Made by a program: the position numbers and the translations under genes. Shown here in pieces: positions 39,009-52,290 of a DNA stretch of 64,000 nt (positions are counted from its first letter, which is position 1; every line of letters begins with the position of its first letter). The DNA is taken from positions 9,075,913 through 9,139,912 of the forward strand of contig OZ038380.1 in NCBI GenBank assembly GCA_964036045.1, read 5' to 3'. The notes beneath the pieces are model-generated. The model saw only the letters and a program-made list of their open reading frames with translations. It was not told where the DNA came from and searched no databases. The DNA comes from Eutreptiella sp. 'Long Island Sound 2002'. Taxonomy: Eukaryota; Euglenozoa; Euglenophyceae; Eutreptiales; Eutreptiaceae.

Positions 39009-41660
39009 GAGACCCCAGTCTTGTGTGTAATAATGATTTACCACAGTCCAACCATGACTTCTGCACAAAAACTGCTTGGCCAAGACCGAGCCAGTTTTGG
39101 GGCACAGTGGCCACAATGTGGGGCACAAACAGTGAGTGCAGCATTGCCGCAAAAAACACATGGTTAGACCCCAGCTTTGTGTGTAATAATGATTTACCAC
39201 AGTCCAACCATGACTTCTGCACAAAGGCTGCATGGCCAAGACCGAGCCAGTTTTGGGGCACAGTGGCCACAATGTGGGGCACAAACTGTGAGTGCAGCGT
39301 TGCCGCAAAAAACACATGGTGAGACCCCAGTTTTGTGTGTAGTAATGATTTACCACAGTCCAACCATGACTTCTGCACAAAGGCTGCATGGCCAAGACCG
39401 AGCCAGTTTTGGGGCACATTGGCCACAATGTGGGGCACAAACTGTGAGTGCAGCATTGCCGCAAAAAACACATGGTGAGACCCCAGTTTTGTGTGTAATA
39501 ATGAGTTACCACAGTCGAACCACGACTTCTGCACAAAGGCTGCATGGCCAAGACCGAGCCAGTTTTGGGGCACAGTGGCCACAATGTGGGGCACAAACTG
39601 TGAGTGCAGCATTGCCGCAAAAAACACATGGTGAGACCCAAGTTTGGGGTGTAATAATGATTTACCACAGTCCAATCATGGCTTCTGCACAAAATCTGCA
39701 TGGCCAAGACCGAGCCAGCTTTGGAGCATTGTGACCACAATGTGGGACACAAACTGTGAGTGCAGCATTGCCGCAAAAAACACATGGTGAGACCCCAGTC
39801 TTGTGTGTAATAATGATTTACCACAGTCCAACCATGACTTCTGCACAAAAACTGCTTGGCCAAGACCGAGCCAGTTTTGGGGCACAGTGGCCACAATGTG
39901 GGGCACAAACAGTGAGTGCAGCATTGCCGCAAAAAACACATGGTGAGACCCAAGTTTGGGGTGTAATAATGATCTACCACAGTCCAACCATGACTTCTGC
40001 ACAAAGGCTGCATGGCCAAGACCGAGTCAGTTTTGGGGCATTGTGACCACAATGTGGGGCACAAACAGTGAGTGCAGCATTGCCGCAAAAAACACATGGT
40101 TAGACCCCAGTTTTGTGTGTAATAATGATTTACCACAGTCCAACCATGACTTCTGCACAAAAACTGCTTGGCCAAGACCGAGCCAGTTTTGGGGCACAGT
40201 GGCCACAATGTGGGGCACAAACAGTGAGTGCAGCATTGCCGCAAAAAACACATGGTTAGACCCCAGTTTTGTGTGTAATAATGATTTACCACAGTCCAAC
40301 CATGACTTCTGCACAAAGGCTGCATGGCCAAGACCGAGCCAGTTTTGGGGCACAGTGGCCACAATGTGGGGCACAAATTGTGAGTGCAGCGTTGCCGCAA
40401 AAAACACATGGTGAGACCCCAGTTTTGTGTGTAGTAATGATTTACCACAGTCCAACCATGACTTCTGCACAAAGGCTGCATGGCCAAGACCGAGCCAGTT
40501 TTGGGGCACATTGGCCACAATGTGGGGCACAAACTGTGAGTGCAGCATTGCCGCAAAAAACACATGGTGAGACCCCAGTTTTGTGTGTAATAATGATTTA
40601 TCACAGTCGAACCACGACTTCTGCACAAAGGCTGCATGGCCGGGACCGAGCCAGTTTTGGAGCATTGTGACCACAATGTGGGGCACAAACTGTGAGTGCA
40701 GCATTGCCGCAAAAAACACATGGTGAGACCCCAGTTTTGTGTCCAATAATGATTTACCACCGTCCAATCATGACTTCCGCACAAAGGCTGCATGGCCAAG
40801 ACCGAGCCAGTTTTGGGGCACAGTGGCCACAATGTGGGGCACAAACTGTGAGTGCAGCATTGCCGCAAAAAACACATGGTGAGACCCAAGTTTGGGGTGT
40901 AATAATGATTTACCACAGTCCAATCATGACTTCTGCACAAAATCTGCATGGCCAAGACCGAGCCAGCTTTGGAGCATTGTGACCACAATGTGGGACACAA
41001 ACTGTGAGTGCAGCATTGCCGCAAAAAACACATGGTGAGGCCCCAGTTTTGTGTGTAATAATGATTTACCACAGTCCAACCATGACTTCTGCACAAAGGC
41101 TGCATGGCCAAGACCGAGCCAGTTTTGGGGCACAGTGGCCACAATGTGGGGCACAAACTGTGAGTGCAGCATTGCCGCAAAAAACACATGGTGAGACCCC
41201 AGTCTTGTGTGTAATAATGATTTACAACAGTCCAACCATGACTTCTGCACAAAAACTGCTTGGCCAAGACCGAGCCAGTTTTGGGGCACAGTGGCCACAA
41301 TGTGGGGCACAAACAGTGAGTGCAGCATTGCCGCAAAAAACACATGGTTAGACCCCAGTTTTGTGTGTAAAAATGATTTACCACAGTCCAACCATGACTT
41401 CTGCACAAAGGCTGCATGGCCAAGACCGAGCCAGTTTTGGGGCACAGTGGCCACAATGTGGGGCACAAACTGTGAGTGCAGCGTTGCCGCAAAAAACACA
41501 TGGTGAGACCCCAGTTTTGTGTGTAGTAATGATTTACCACAGTCCAACCATGACTTCTGCACAAAGGCTGCATGGCCAAGACCGAGCCAGTTTTGGGGCA
41601 CAGTGGCCACATTGTGGGGCACAAACTGTGAGTGCAGCATTGCCGCAAAAAACAAATGGT
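39009..41660 (+). repeat. Seven-monomer (1,092-bp) higher-order repeat, three copies
   Basis: Units start at 39,009, 40,101 and 41,193; the third is partial. Markers recur at exactly 1,092 bp: ACTGCTTGGC (39,071; 40,163; 41,255), GCAGCGTTGCC (39,298; 40,390; 41,482 at the GCGTTG core), GTAGTAATG (about 39,338; 40,430; 41,522), and CACATTGGCC plus GAACCACGAC in the first two. The first three or four monomers of each unit are conserved; the remaining three vary. Confidence 0.8.
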
Positions 41661-43618
41661 TAGACCCCAGTTTTGTGTGTAATAATGATTTACCACAGTC
41701 CAACCATGACTTCTGCACAAAGGCTGCATGGCCAAGACCGAGCCAGTTTTGGAGCATTGAGACCACAATGAGGGGCACAAACTGTGAGTGCAGCATTGCC
41801 GCAAAAAACACATGGTGAGACCCCAGTTTTGTGTGTAATAATGATTTACCACAGTCCAACCATGACTTCTGCACAAAGGCTGCATGGCTAGCACCGAGCC
41901 AGCTTTGGGGCACAGTGGCCACAATGTGGGGCACAAACTGTGAGTGCAGCATTGCCGCAAAATCCGGATGGTTAGACCCCAGTTTGGTGTGTAGTAATGA
42001 TTTACCACAGTCCAACCATGACTTCTGCACAAAGGCTGCATGGCCAAGACCGAGCCAGTTTTGGGGCACAGTGGCCACAATGTGGGGCACAAACTGTGAG
42101 TGCAGCATTGCCGCAAAAATGACATGGTTAGACCCCAGTTTGGTGTGTAATAATGATTTACCACAGTCCAACCATGACTTCTGCACAAAGGCTGCATGGC
42201 CAAGACCGAGCCAGTTTTGGAGCATTGAGACCACAATGAGGGGCACAAACTGTGAGTGCAGCATTGCCGCAAAAAACACATGGTTAGACCCCAGTTTTGT
42301 GTGCAATAATGATTTACCACAGTCCAACCATGACTTCTGCACAAAGGCTGCATGGCTAACACCGAGCCAGCTTTGGGGCACAGTGGCCACAATGTGGGGC
42401 ACAAACAGTGAGTGAAGCATTGCTGCAAAAAACACATGCTGAGACCCCAGTTTTGTGTGTAATAATGATTTACCACAGTCCAACCATGACTTCTGCACAA
42501 AGGCTGCATGGCCAAGACCGAGCCAGTTTTGGAGCATTGTGACCACAATGTGGGGCACAAACTGTGAGTGCAGCATTGCCGCAAAAAACACATGGTGAGG
42601 CCCCAGTTTTGTGTGTAATAATGATTTACCACAGTCCAACCATCACTTCTGCACAAAGGCTGCATGGCCAAGACCGAGCCAGCTTTGGGGCACAGTGGCC
42701 ACAATGTGGGGCACAAACAGTGAGTGCAGCATTGCCGCAAAAAACACATGGTGAGACCCCAGTTTTGTGTGCAATAATGATTTACCACAGTCCAATGATG
42801 ACTTCTGCACAAAGGCTGCATGGCCAAGACCGAGCCAGTTTTGGAGCATTGTGACCACAATGAGGGGCACAAACTGTGAGTGCAGCATTGCCGCAAAAAA
42901 CAAATGGTTAGACCCCAGTTTTGTGTGTAATAATGATTTACCACAGTCCAACCATGACTTCTGCACAAAGGCTGCATGGCCAAGACCGAGCCAGCTTTGG
43001 AGCATTGTGACCACAATGTGGGGCACAAACTGTGAGTGCAGCAATGCCGCAAAAAACACATGGTGAGACCCCAGTTTTGTGTGCAATAATGATTTACCAC
43101 AGTCCAACCATGACTTCTGCACAAAGGCTGCATGGCCAAGACCGAGCCAGTTTTGGAGCATTGTGACCACAATGTGGGGCACAAACAGTGAGTGCAGCAT
43201 TGCCGCAAAAAACACATGGTGTGACCCCAGTTTTGTGTGCAATAATGCTTTACCACAGTCCAATCATGACTTCTGCACAAAGGCTGCATGGCCAAGACCG
43301 AGCCAGTTTTGGGGCACAGTGGCCACAACTTGGGGCACAAACTGTGAGTGCAGCATTGCCGCAAAAAACACATGCTGAGACCCCAGTTTTGTGTGTAATA
43401 ATGATTTACCACAGTCCAATCATGACTTCTGCACAAAGGCTGCATGGCCAAGACCGAGCCAGTTTTGGGGCACAGTGCCCACAATGTGGGGCACAAACAG
43501 TGAGTGCAGCATTGCCGCAAAAAACATACGGTGAGGCCCCAGTTTTGTGTGTAATAATGATTTACCACAGTCGAATCATGACTTCTGCACAAAGGCTGCA
43601 TGGCCAAGACCCAGTCAG

Positions 43619-43630
43619 TTTTTTAGGGGA
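43619..43630 (+). other. Length-variant monomer, +2 bp (six Ts then AGGGG)
   Basis: AGTTTTGGGGCACAG reads AGTTTTTTAGGGGACAG. The homologous monomer 5.46 kb upstream (about 38,159) is normal, so the change followed the large duplication. Confidence 0.85.
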
Positions 43631-44470
43631 CAGTGGCCACAATGTGGGGCACAAACTGTGAGTGCAGCATTGCCGCAAAAAACACATGGTGAGACCCCTG
43701 TTTTGTGTGCAATAATGATTTACCACAGTCCAACCATGACTTCTGCACAAAGGCTGCATGGCCAAGACCCAGTCAGTTTTGGGGCACAGTGGCCACAATG
43801 TGGGGCACAAACAGTGAGTGCAGCATTGCCGCAAAAAACACATGGTTAGACCCCTGTTTTGTGTGCAATAATGATTTACCACAGTCCAACCATGACTGCT
43901 GCACAAAGGCTGCATGGCCAAGACCGAGCCAGTTTTGGGGCACAGTGGCCACAATGTGGGGCACAAACTGTGAGTGCAGCATTGCCGCAAAAAACACACT
44001 TTGAGACCCCTGTTTTGTGTGCAATAATGATTTACCACAGTCCAACCATGACTTCTGCACAAAGGCTGCATGGCCAAGACCGAGCCAGTTTTGAAGCATT
44101 GTGACCACAATGTGGGGCACAAACAGTGAGTGCAGCATTGCCGCAAAAAACACACGGTGTGACCCCTGTTTTGTGTGCAATAATGATTTACCACAGTCCA
44201 ACCATGACTTCTGCACAAAGGCTGCATGGCCAAGACCGAGCCAGTTTTGGAGCATTGTGACCACACTGTGGGGCACAGACTGTGAGTGCAGCATTGCCGC
44301 AAAAAACACATGCTGAGACCCCAGTTTTGTGTGCAATAATGATTTACCACAGTCCAACCATGACTTCTGCACAAAGGCTGCATGGCCAAGACAGAGCCAG
44401 TTTTGGGGCATTGTGACCACAATGTGGGGCACAAACAGTGAGTGCAGCATTGCCGCAAAAAACACATGGT

Positions 44471-46030
44471 GAGACCACAGTCTTGTGTGTAATAATGATT
44501 TACCACAGTCCAACCATGACTTCTGCACAAAAACTGCTTGGCCAAGACCGAGCCAGTTTTGGGGCACAGTGGCCACAATGTGGGGCACAAACAGTGAGTG
44601 CAGCATTGCCGCAAAAAACACATGGTTAGACCCCAGTTTTGTGTGTAATAATCATTTACCACAGTCCAACCATGACTTCTGCACAAAGGCTGCATGGCCA
44701 AGACCGAGCCAGTTTTGGGGCACAGTGGCCACAATGTGGGGCACAAACTGTGAGTGCAGCGTTGCCGCAAAAAACACATGGTGAGACCCCAGTTTTGTGT
44801 GTAGTAATGATTTACCACAGTCCAACCATGACTTCTGCACAAAGGCTGCATGGCCAAGACCGAGCCAGTTTTGGGGCACAGTGGCCACAATGTGGGGCAC
44901 AAACTGTGAGTGCAGCATTGCCGCAAAAAACACATGGTGAGACCCCAGTTTTGTGTGTAATAATGATTTACCACAGTCCAACCATGACTTCTGCACAAAG
45001 GCTGCATGGCCAAGACCGAGCCAGTTTTGGGGCACAGTGGCCACAATGTGGGGCACAAACTGTGAGTGCAGCATTGCCGCAAAAAACACATGGTGAGACC
45101 CCAGTTTTGTGTGTAATAATGATTTATCACAGTCGAACCACGACTTCTGCACAAAGGCTGCATGGCCAAGACCGAGCCAGTTTTGGGGCACAGTGGCCAC
45201 AATGTGGGGCACAAACTGTGAGTGCAGCATTGCCGCAAAAAACACATGGTGAGACCCAAGTTTGGGGTGTAATAATGATTTACCACAGTCCAATCATGAC
45301 TTCTGCACAAAGGCTGCATGGCCAAGACCGAGCCAGTTTTGGAGCATTGTGACCACAATGTGGGACACAAACTGTGAGTGCAGCATTGCCGCAAAAAACA
45401 CATGGTGAGGCCCCAGTTTTGTGTGTAATAATGATTTACCACAGTCCAATCATGACTTCTGCACAAAGGCTGCATGGCCAAGACAGAGCCAGTTTTGGGG
45501 CATTGTGACCACAATGTGGGGCACAAACAGTGAGTGCAGCATTGCCGCAAAAAACACATGGTGAGACCCCAGTCTTGTGTTTAATAATGATTTACCACAG
45601 TCCAACCATGACTTCTGCACAAAAACTGCTTGGCCAAGACCGAGCCAGTTTTGGGGCACAGTGGCCACAATGTGGGGCACAAACAGTGAGTGCAGCATTG
45701 CCGCAAAAAACACATGGTTAGACCCCAGTTTTGTGTGTAATAATGATTTACCACAGTCCAACCATGACTGCTGCACAAAGGATGCATGGCCAAGACCGAG
45801 CCAATTTTGGGGCACAGTGGCCACAATGTGGGGCACAAACTGTGAGTGCAGCGTTGCCGCAAAAAACACATGGTGAGACCCCAGTTTTGTGTGTAGTAAT
45901 GATTTACCACAGTCCAACCATGACTTCTGCACAAAGGCTGCATGGCCAAGACCGAGCCAGTTTTGGGGCACAGTGGCCACAATGTGGGGCACAAACTGTG
46001 AGTGCAGCATTGCCGCGAAAAACACATGGT
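44471..46030 (+). repeat. Seven-monomer repeat, copies in the duplicated block
   Basis: Units start at 44,471 and 45,563, again 1,092 bp apart. They share ACTGCTTGGC (44,533 and 45,625), GCAGCGTTGCC (about 44,757 and 45,849) and GTAGTAATG. The first is part of the second copy of the 35-monomer-offset duplication, so the seven-monomer amplification is represented on both sides. Confidence 0.75.
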
Positions 46031-47649
46031 GAGACCCCAGTCTTGTGTGTAATAATGATTTACCACAGTCCAACCATGACTTCTGCACAAAAACTGCATG
46101 GCCAAGACCGAGCCAGTTTTGGGGCACAGTGGCCACAATGTGGGGCACAAACAGTGAGTGCAGCATTGCCGCAAAAAACACATGGTGAGACCCCAGTTTT
46201 GTGTGTAGTAATGATTTACCACAGTCCAACCATGACTTCTGCACAAAGGCTGCATGGCCAAGACCGAGCCAGTTTTGGGGCACATTGGCCACAATGAGGG
46301 GCACAAACTGTGAGTGCAGCATTGCCGCAAAAAACACATGGTGAGACCCCAGTTTTGTGTGTAATAATGAGTTACCACAGTCGAACCACGACTTCTGCAC
46401 AAAGGCTGCATGGCCAAGACCGAGCCAGTTTTGGGGCACAGTGGCCACAATGTGGGGCACAAACTGTGAGTGCAGCATTGCCGCAAAAAACACATGGTGA
46501 GACCCAAGTTTGGGGTGTAATAATGATTTACCACAGTCCAATCATGACTTCTGCACAAAATCTGCATGGCCAAGACCGAGCCAGCTTTGGAGCATTGTGA
46601 CCACAATGTGGGACACAAACTGTGAGTGCAGCATTGCCGCAAAAAACACATGGTGAGGCCCCAGTTTTGTGTGTAATAATGATCTACCACAGTCCGACCA
46701 TGACTTCTGCACAAAGGCTGCATGGCCAAGACCGAGTCAGTTTTGGGGCACAGTGGCCACAATGTGGGGCACAAACTGCGAGTGCAGCATTGCCGCAAAA
46801 AACACATGGTGAGACCCCAGTTTTGTGTGCAATAATGATTTACCACAGTCCAACCATGACTTCTGCACAAAGGCTGCATGGCCAAGACCGAGCCAGCTTT
46901 GGAGCATTGTGACCACAATGAGGGGCACAAACTGTGAGTGCAGCATTGCCGCAAAAAACACATGGTTAGACCCCAGTTTTGTGTGTAATAATGATTTACC
47001 ACAGTCCAACCATGACTTCTGCACAAAGGCTGCATGGCCAAGACCGAGCCAGTTTTGGGGCACAATGGCCACAATGTGGGGCACAAACTGTGAGTGCAGC
47101 ATTGCCGCAAAACACACACGGTGAGACCCCAGTTTTGTGTGTAATAATGCTTTACCACAGTCCAACCATGACTTCTGCACAAAACTTGTATGGCCAAGAC
47201 CGAGCCAGTTTTGGAGCATTGTGACCACAATGTGGGGCACAAACTGTGAGTGCAGCATTGCCGCAAAAAACACATGGTGACACCCCAGTTTTGTGTGCAA
47301 TAATGATTTACCACAGTCCAACCATGACTTCTGCACAAAGGCTGCATGGCCAAGACCGAGCCAGTTTTGGAGCATTGTGACCACAATCAGGGGCACAAAC
47401 TGTGAGTGCAGCATTGCCGCAAAAAACACATGGTGAGACCCCAGTTTTGTGTGTAATAATGATTTACCACAGTCCAACCATGACTTCTGCACAAAGGCTG
47501 CATGGCCAAGACCGAGCCAGTTTTGGGGCACAGTGGCCACAATGTGGGGCACAAACTGTGAGTGCAGCATTGCCGCAAAAAACACACGGTGAGACCCCTG
47601 TTTTGTGTGCAATAATGATTTACCACAGTCCAACCATGACTTCTGCACA

Positions 47650-50600
47650 AAGGCTGCATGACCAAGACCGACCCAGTTTTGGAGCATTGTGACCACAATG
47701 AGGGGCACAAACAGTGAGTGCAGCATTGCCGCAAAAAACACACGGTGAGGCCCCAGTTTTGTGTGTAATAATGATTTACCACAGTCCAATCATGACTTCT
47801 GCACAAAGGCTGCATGGCCAAGACCGAGCCAGTTTTGGGGCACAGTGGCCACAATGTGGGGCACAAACAGTGAGTGCAGCATTGCCGCAAAAAACACATG
47901 GTTAGACCCCAGTTTTGTGTGCAATAATGATTTACCACAGTCCAACCATGACTTCTGCACAAAGGCTGCATGGCCAAGACCGAGCCAGTTTGGGGCATAG
48001 TGGCCACAAGGTGGGGCACAAACTGTGAGTGCAGCATTGCCGCAAATAACACATGGTGAGACCCCAGTTTTGTGCGTAATAATGATTTACCACAGTCCAA
48101 CCATGACTTCTGCACAAAGGCTGCATGGCCAAGACCGAGCCAGTTTTGGGGCACAGTGGCCACAATGTGGGGCACAAACTGTGAGTGCAGCATTGCCGCA
48201 AAAAACACACGGTGAGACCCCAGTTTTGTGTGTAATAATGATTTACCACAGTCCAATCATGACTTCTGCACAAAAACTGTATGGCCAAGACCGAGCCAGT
48301 TTTGGAGCATTGTGACCACAATGTGGGGCACAAACTGTGAGCGCAGCATTGCCGCAAAAAACACATGGTGAGGCCCCAGTTTTGTGTGTAATAATGATTT
48401 ACCACAGTCCAACCATGACTTCTGCACAAAGGCTGCATGACCAAGACCGACCCAGTTTTGGAGCATTGTGACCACAATGAGGGGCACAAACAGTGAGTGC
48501 AGCATTGCCGCAAAAAACACACGGTGAGGCCCCAGTTTTGTGTGTAATAATGATTTACCACAGTCCAATCATGACTTCTGCACAAAGGCTGCATGACCAA
48601 GACCGAGCCAGTTTTGGGGCACAGTGGCCACAATGTGGGGCACAAACAGTGAGTGCAGCATTGCCGCAAAAAACACATGGTTAGACCCCAGTTTTGTGTG
48701 CAATAATGATTTACCACAGTCCAACCATGACTTCTGCACAAAGGCTGCATGGCCAAGACCGAGCCAGTTTTGGGGCATAGTGGCCACAAGGTGGGGCACA
48801 AACTGTGAGTGCAGCATTGCCGCAAATAACACATGGTGAGACCCCAGTTTTGTGCGTAATAATGATTTACCACAGTCCAACCATGACTTCTGCACAAAGG
48901 CTGCATGGCCAAGACCGAGCCTGTTTTGGAGCATTGTGACCACAATGTGGGGCACAAACAGTGAGTGCAGCATTGCCGCAAATAACACATGGTGAGACCC
49001 CAGTTTTGTGTGTAATAATGATTTACCACAGTCCAACCATGACTTCTGCACAAAAACTGCATGGCCAAGACCGAGCCAGTTTTGGGGCATAGTGGCCACA
49101 ATGTGGGGCACAAAGTGTGAGTGCAGCATTGCCGCAAAAAACACATGGTGAGACCCCAGTTTTGTGTGTAATAATGATTTACCACAGTCCAACCATGACT
49201 TCTGCACAAAGGCTGCATGGCCAAGACCGAGCCAGTTTTGGGGCACAGTGGCCACAATGTGGGGCACAAACTGTGAGTGCAGCATTGCCGCAAAAAACAC
49301 ACGGTGAGACCCCAGTTTTGTGTGTAATAATGATTTACCACAGTCCAATCATGACTTCTGCACAAAAACTGTATGGCCAAGACCGAGCCAATTTTGGAGC
49401 ATTGTGACCACAATGTGGGGCACAAACTGTGAGTGCAGCATTGCCGCAAAAAACACATGGTGAGACCCCAGTTTTGTGTGTAATAATGATTTACCACAGT
49501 CCAACCATGACTTCTGCACAAAGGCTGCATGGCCAAGACCGAGCCAGTTTTGGAGCATTTTGACCACAATGTGGGGCACAAACAGTGAGTGCAGCATTGC
49601 CGCAAATAACACATGGTGACACCCCAGTTTTGTGTGCAATAATGATTTACCACAGTCCAACCATGACTTCTGCACAAAGGCTGCATGGCCAAGACCGAGC
49701 CAGTTTTGGAGCATTGTGACCACAATGTGGGGCACAAACAGTGAGTGCAGCATTGCCGCAAATAACACATGGTGAGACCCCAGTTTGGTGTGTAATAATG
49801 ATTTACCACAGTCCAACCATGACTTCTGCACAAAGGCTGCATGGCCAAGACCGAGCCAGTTTTGGGGCACAGTGGCCACAATGTGGGGCACAAACTGTGA
49901 GTGCAGCATTGCCGCAAAAAACACACGGTGAGACCCCTGTTTTGTGTGTAATAATGATTTACCACAGTCCAATCATGACTTCTGCACAAAAACTGTATGG
50001 CCAAGACCGAGCCAGTTTTGGAGCATTGTGACCACAATGTGGGGCACAAACTGTGAGTGCAGCATTGCCGCAAAAAACACATGGTGAGGCCCCAGTTTTG
50101 TGTGTAATAATGATTTACCACAGTCCAACCATGACTTCTGCACAAAGGCTGCATGACCAAGACCGACCCAGTTTTGGAGCATGGTGACCACAATGAGGGG
50201 CACAAACAGTGAGTGCAGCATTGCCGCAAAAAACACACGGTGAGGCCCCAGTTTTGTGTGTAATAATGATTTACCACAGTCCAATCATGACTTCTGCACA
50301 AAGGCTGCATGGCCAAGACCGAGCCAGTTTTGGGGCACAGTGGCCACAATGTGGGGCACAAACAGTGAGTGCAGCATTGCCGCAAAAAACACATGGTTAG
50401 ACCCCAGTTTTGTGTGCAATAATGATTTACCACAGTCCAACCATGACTTCTGCACAAAGGCTGCATGGCCAAGACCGAGCCAGTTTTGGGGCATAGTGGC
50501 CACAATGTGGGGCACAAACTGTGAGTGCAGCATTGCCGCAAATAACACATGGTGAGACCCCAGTTTTGTGCGTAATAATGATTTACCACACTCCAACCAT

Positions 50601-52290
50601 GACTTCTGCACAAAGGCTGCATGGCCAAGACCGAGCCAGTTTTGGGGCACAGTGGCCACAATGTGGGGCACAAACTGTGAGTGCAGCATTGCCGCAAAAA
50701 ACACACGGTGAGACCCCTGTTTTGTGTGTAATAATGATTTACCACAGTCCAATCATGACTTCTGCACAAAAACTGTATGGCCAAGACCGAGCCAGTTTTG
50801 GAGCATTGTGACCACAATGTGGGGCACAAACTGTGAGTGCAGCATTGCCGCAAAAAACACATGGTGAGGCCCCAGTTTTGTGTGTAATAATGATTTACCA
50901 CAGTCCAACCATGACTTCTGCACAAAGGCTGCATGACCAAGACCGACCCAGTTTTGGAGCATTGTGACCACAATGAGGGGCACAAACAGTGAGTGCAGCA
51001 TTGCCGCAAAAAACACACGGTGAGGCCCCAGTTTTGTGTGTAATAATGATTTACCACAGTCCAATCATGACTTCTGCACAAAGGCTGCATGACCAAGACC
51101 GAGCCAGTTTTGGGGCACAGTGGCCACAATGTGGGGCACAAACAGTGAGTGCAGCATTGCCGCAAAAAACACATGGTTAGACCCCAGTTTTGTGTGCAAT
51201 AATGATTTACCACAGTCCAACCATGACTTCTGCACAAAGGCTGCATGGCCAAGACCGAGCCAGTTTTGGGGCATAGTGGCCACAAGGTGGGGCACAAACT
51301 GTGAGTGCAGCATTGCCGCAAATAACACATGGTGAGACCCCAGTTTTGTGCGTAATAATGATTTACCACAGTCCAACCATGACTTCTGCACAAAGGCTGC
51401 ATGGCCAAGACCGAGCCTGTTTTGGAGCATTGTGACCACAATGTGGGGCACAAACAGTGAGTGCAGCATTGCCGCAAATAACACATGGTGAGACCCCAGT
51501 TTTGTGTGTAATAATGATTTACCACAGTCCAATCATGACTTCTGCACAAAAACTGCATGGCCAAGACCGAGCCAGTTTTGGGGCATAGTGGCCACAATGT
51601 GGGGCACAAAGTGTGAGTGCAGCATTGCCGCAAAAAACACATGGTGAGACCCCAGTTTTGTGTGTAATAATGATTTACCACAGTCCAACCATGACTTCTG
51701 CACAAAGGCTGCATGGCCAAGACCGAGCCAGTTTTGGGGCACAGTGGCCACAATGTGGGGCACAAACTGTGAGTGCAGCATTGCCGCAAAAAACACACGG
51801 TGAGACCCCAGTTTTGTGTGTAATAATGATTTACCACAGTCCAATCATGACTTCTGCACAAAGGCTGCATGGCCAAGACCGAGCCAGTTTTGGGGCACAG
51901 TGGCCACAATGTGGGGCACAAACTGTGAGTGCAGCATGGCCGCAAAAAACACATGGTGAGACCCCAGTTTTGTGTGTAATAATGATTTACCACAGTCCAA
52001 CCATGACTTCTGCACAAAGGCTGCATGGCCAAGACCGAGCCAGTTTTGGAGCATTTTGACCACAATGTGGGGCACAAACAGTGAGTGCAGCATTGCCGCA
52101 AATAACACATGGTGAGACCCCAGTTTAGTGTGTAATAATGATTTACCACAGTCCAACCATGACTTCTGCACAAAGGCTGCATGGCCAAGACCGAGCCAGT
52201 TTTGGAGCATTGTGACCACAATGTGGGGCACAAACAGTGAGTGCAGCATTGCCGCAAATAACACATGGTGAGACCCCAGTTTGGTGTGTA
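47650..52290 (+). repeat. About 2.15-kb segment duplicated at a 16-monomer offset
   Basis: About 47,650-49,790 matches about 50,145-52,290. The offset is 2,495 bp before the deletion at 47,990 and 2,496 after it. Shared markers are GACCAAGACCGACCCAG (about 48,436 and 50,932), CATGACCAAGACCGAGCC (48,593 and 51,089), CACAAGGTGGGG (48,786 and 51,282), GAGCCTGTTTTGG (48,917 and 51,413) and GAGCATTTTGACC (49,553 and 52,049). One monomer near 49,370/51,866 differs clearly, so the homology is not perfectly continuous. Confidence 0.75.
47989..47991 (+). other. Length-variant monomer, -1 bp in the T run
   Basis: AGTTTTGGGGC reads AGTTTGGGGC. The homologous copies 16 monomers downstream keep four Ts, so this loss is private. 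Confidence 0.85.

Larger units (their letters stand above)
36825..45406 (+). repeat. About 3-kb segment duplicated at a 35-monomer (5,460-bp) offset
   Basis: The segment from 36,825 to about 39,788 recurs from 42,285 to about 45,406. ATGGCTAACACC with AGTGAGTGAAGCATTGCTGC is at 36,893 and 42,353 (5,460 bp). TAATGCTTTACC (about 37,788 and 43,248), AAACACACTTTGAG (about 38,530 and 43,992) and TTTTGAAGCATTG (about 38,628 and 44,090) follow. The offset becomes 5,462 after the +2 event at 43,624, and 5,618 after one extra monomer in copy two, before GACCCAAGTTTGGGG. This is among the longest-range homologies in the window. Confidence 0.8.
36045..47590 (+). repeat. Subfamily domain 4 (large duplicated block)
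   Basis: Mostly AAGG-type monomers with C at 44 and CACATGG ends. Characteristic variants are AAAACTGCTTGGCC, GTAGTAATG, GCAGCGTTGCC, GACCCAAGTTTGGGG, AAAATCTGCATGG, TGTGGGACACAAAC, GAACCACGAC, ATGGCTAACACC and AGTGAGTGAAGC. Several of these are shared with 3.4-5.5 kb. The region is built of a 35-monomer-offset duplication and seven-monomer higher-order repeats. Confidence 0.65.

Noticed and set aside
36816-43607. Minus-strand open frame of about 2,260 codons
   Set aside because: Same 52-codon satellite artefact. It is ended by the AAAATCACATGG variant, which reads TGA on the minus strand.
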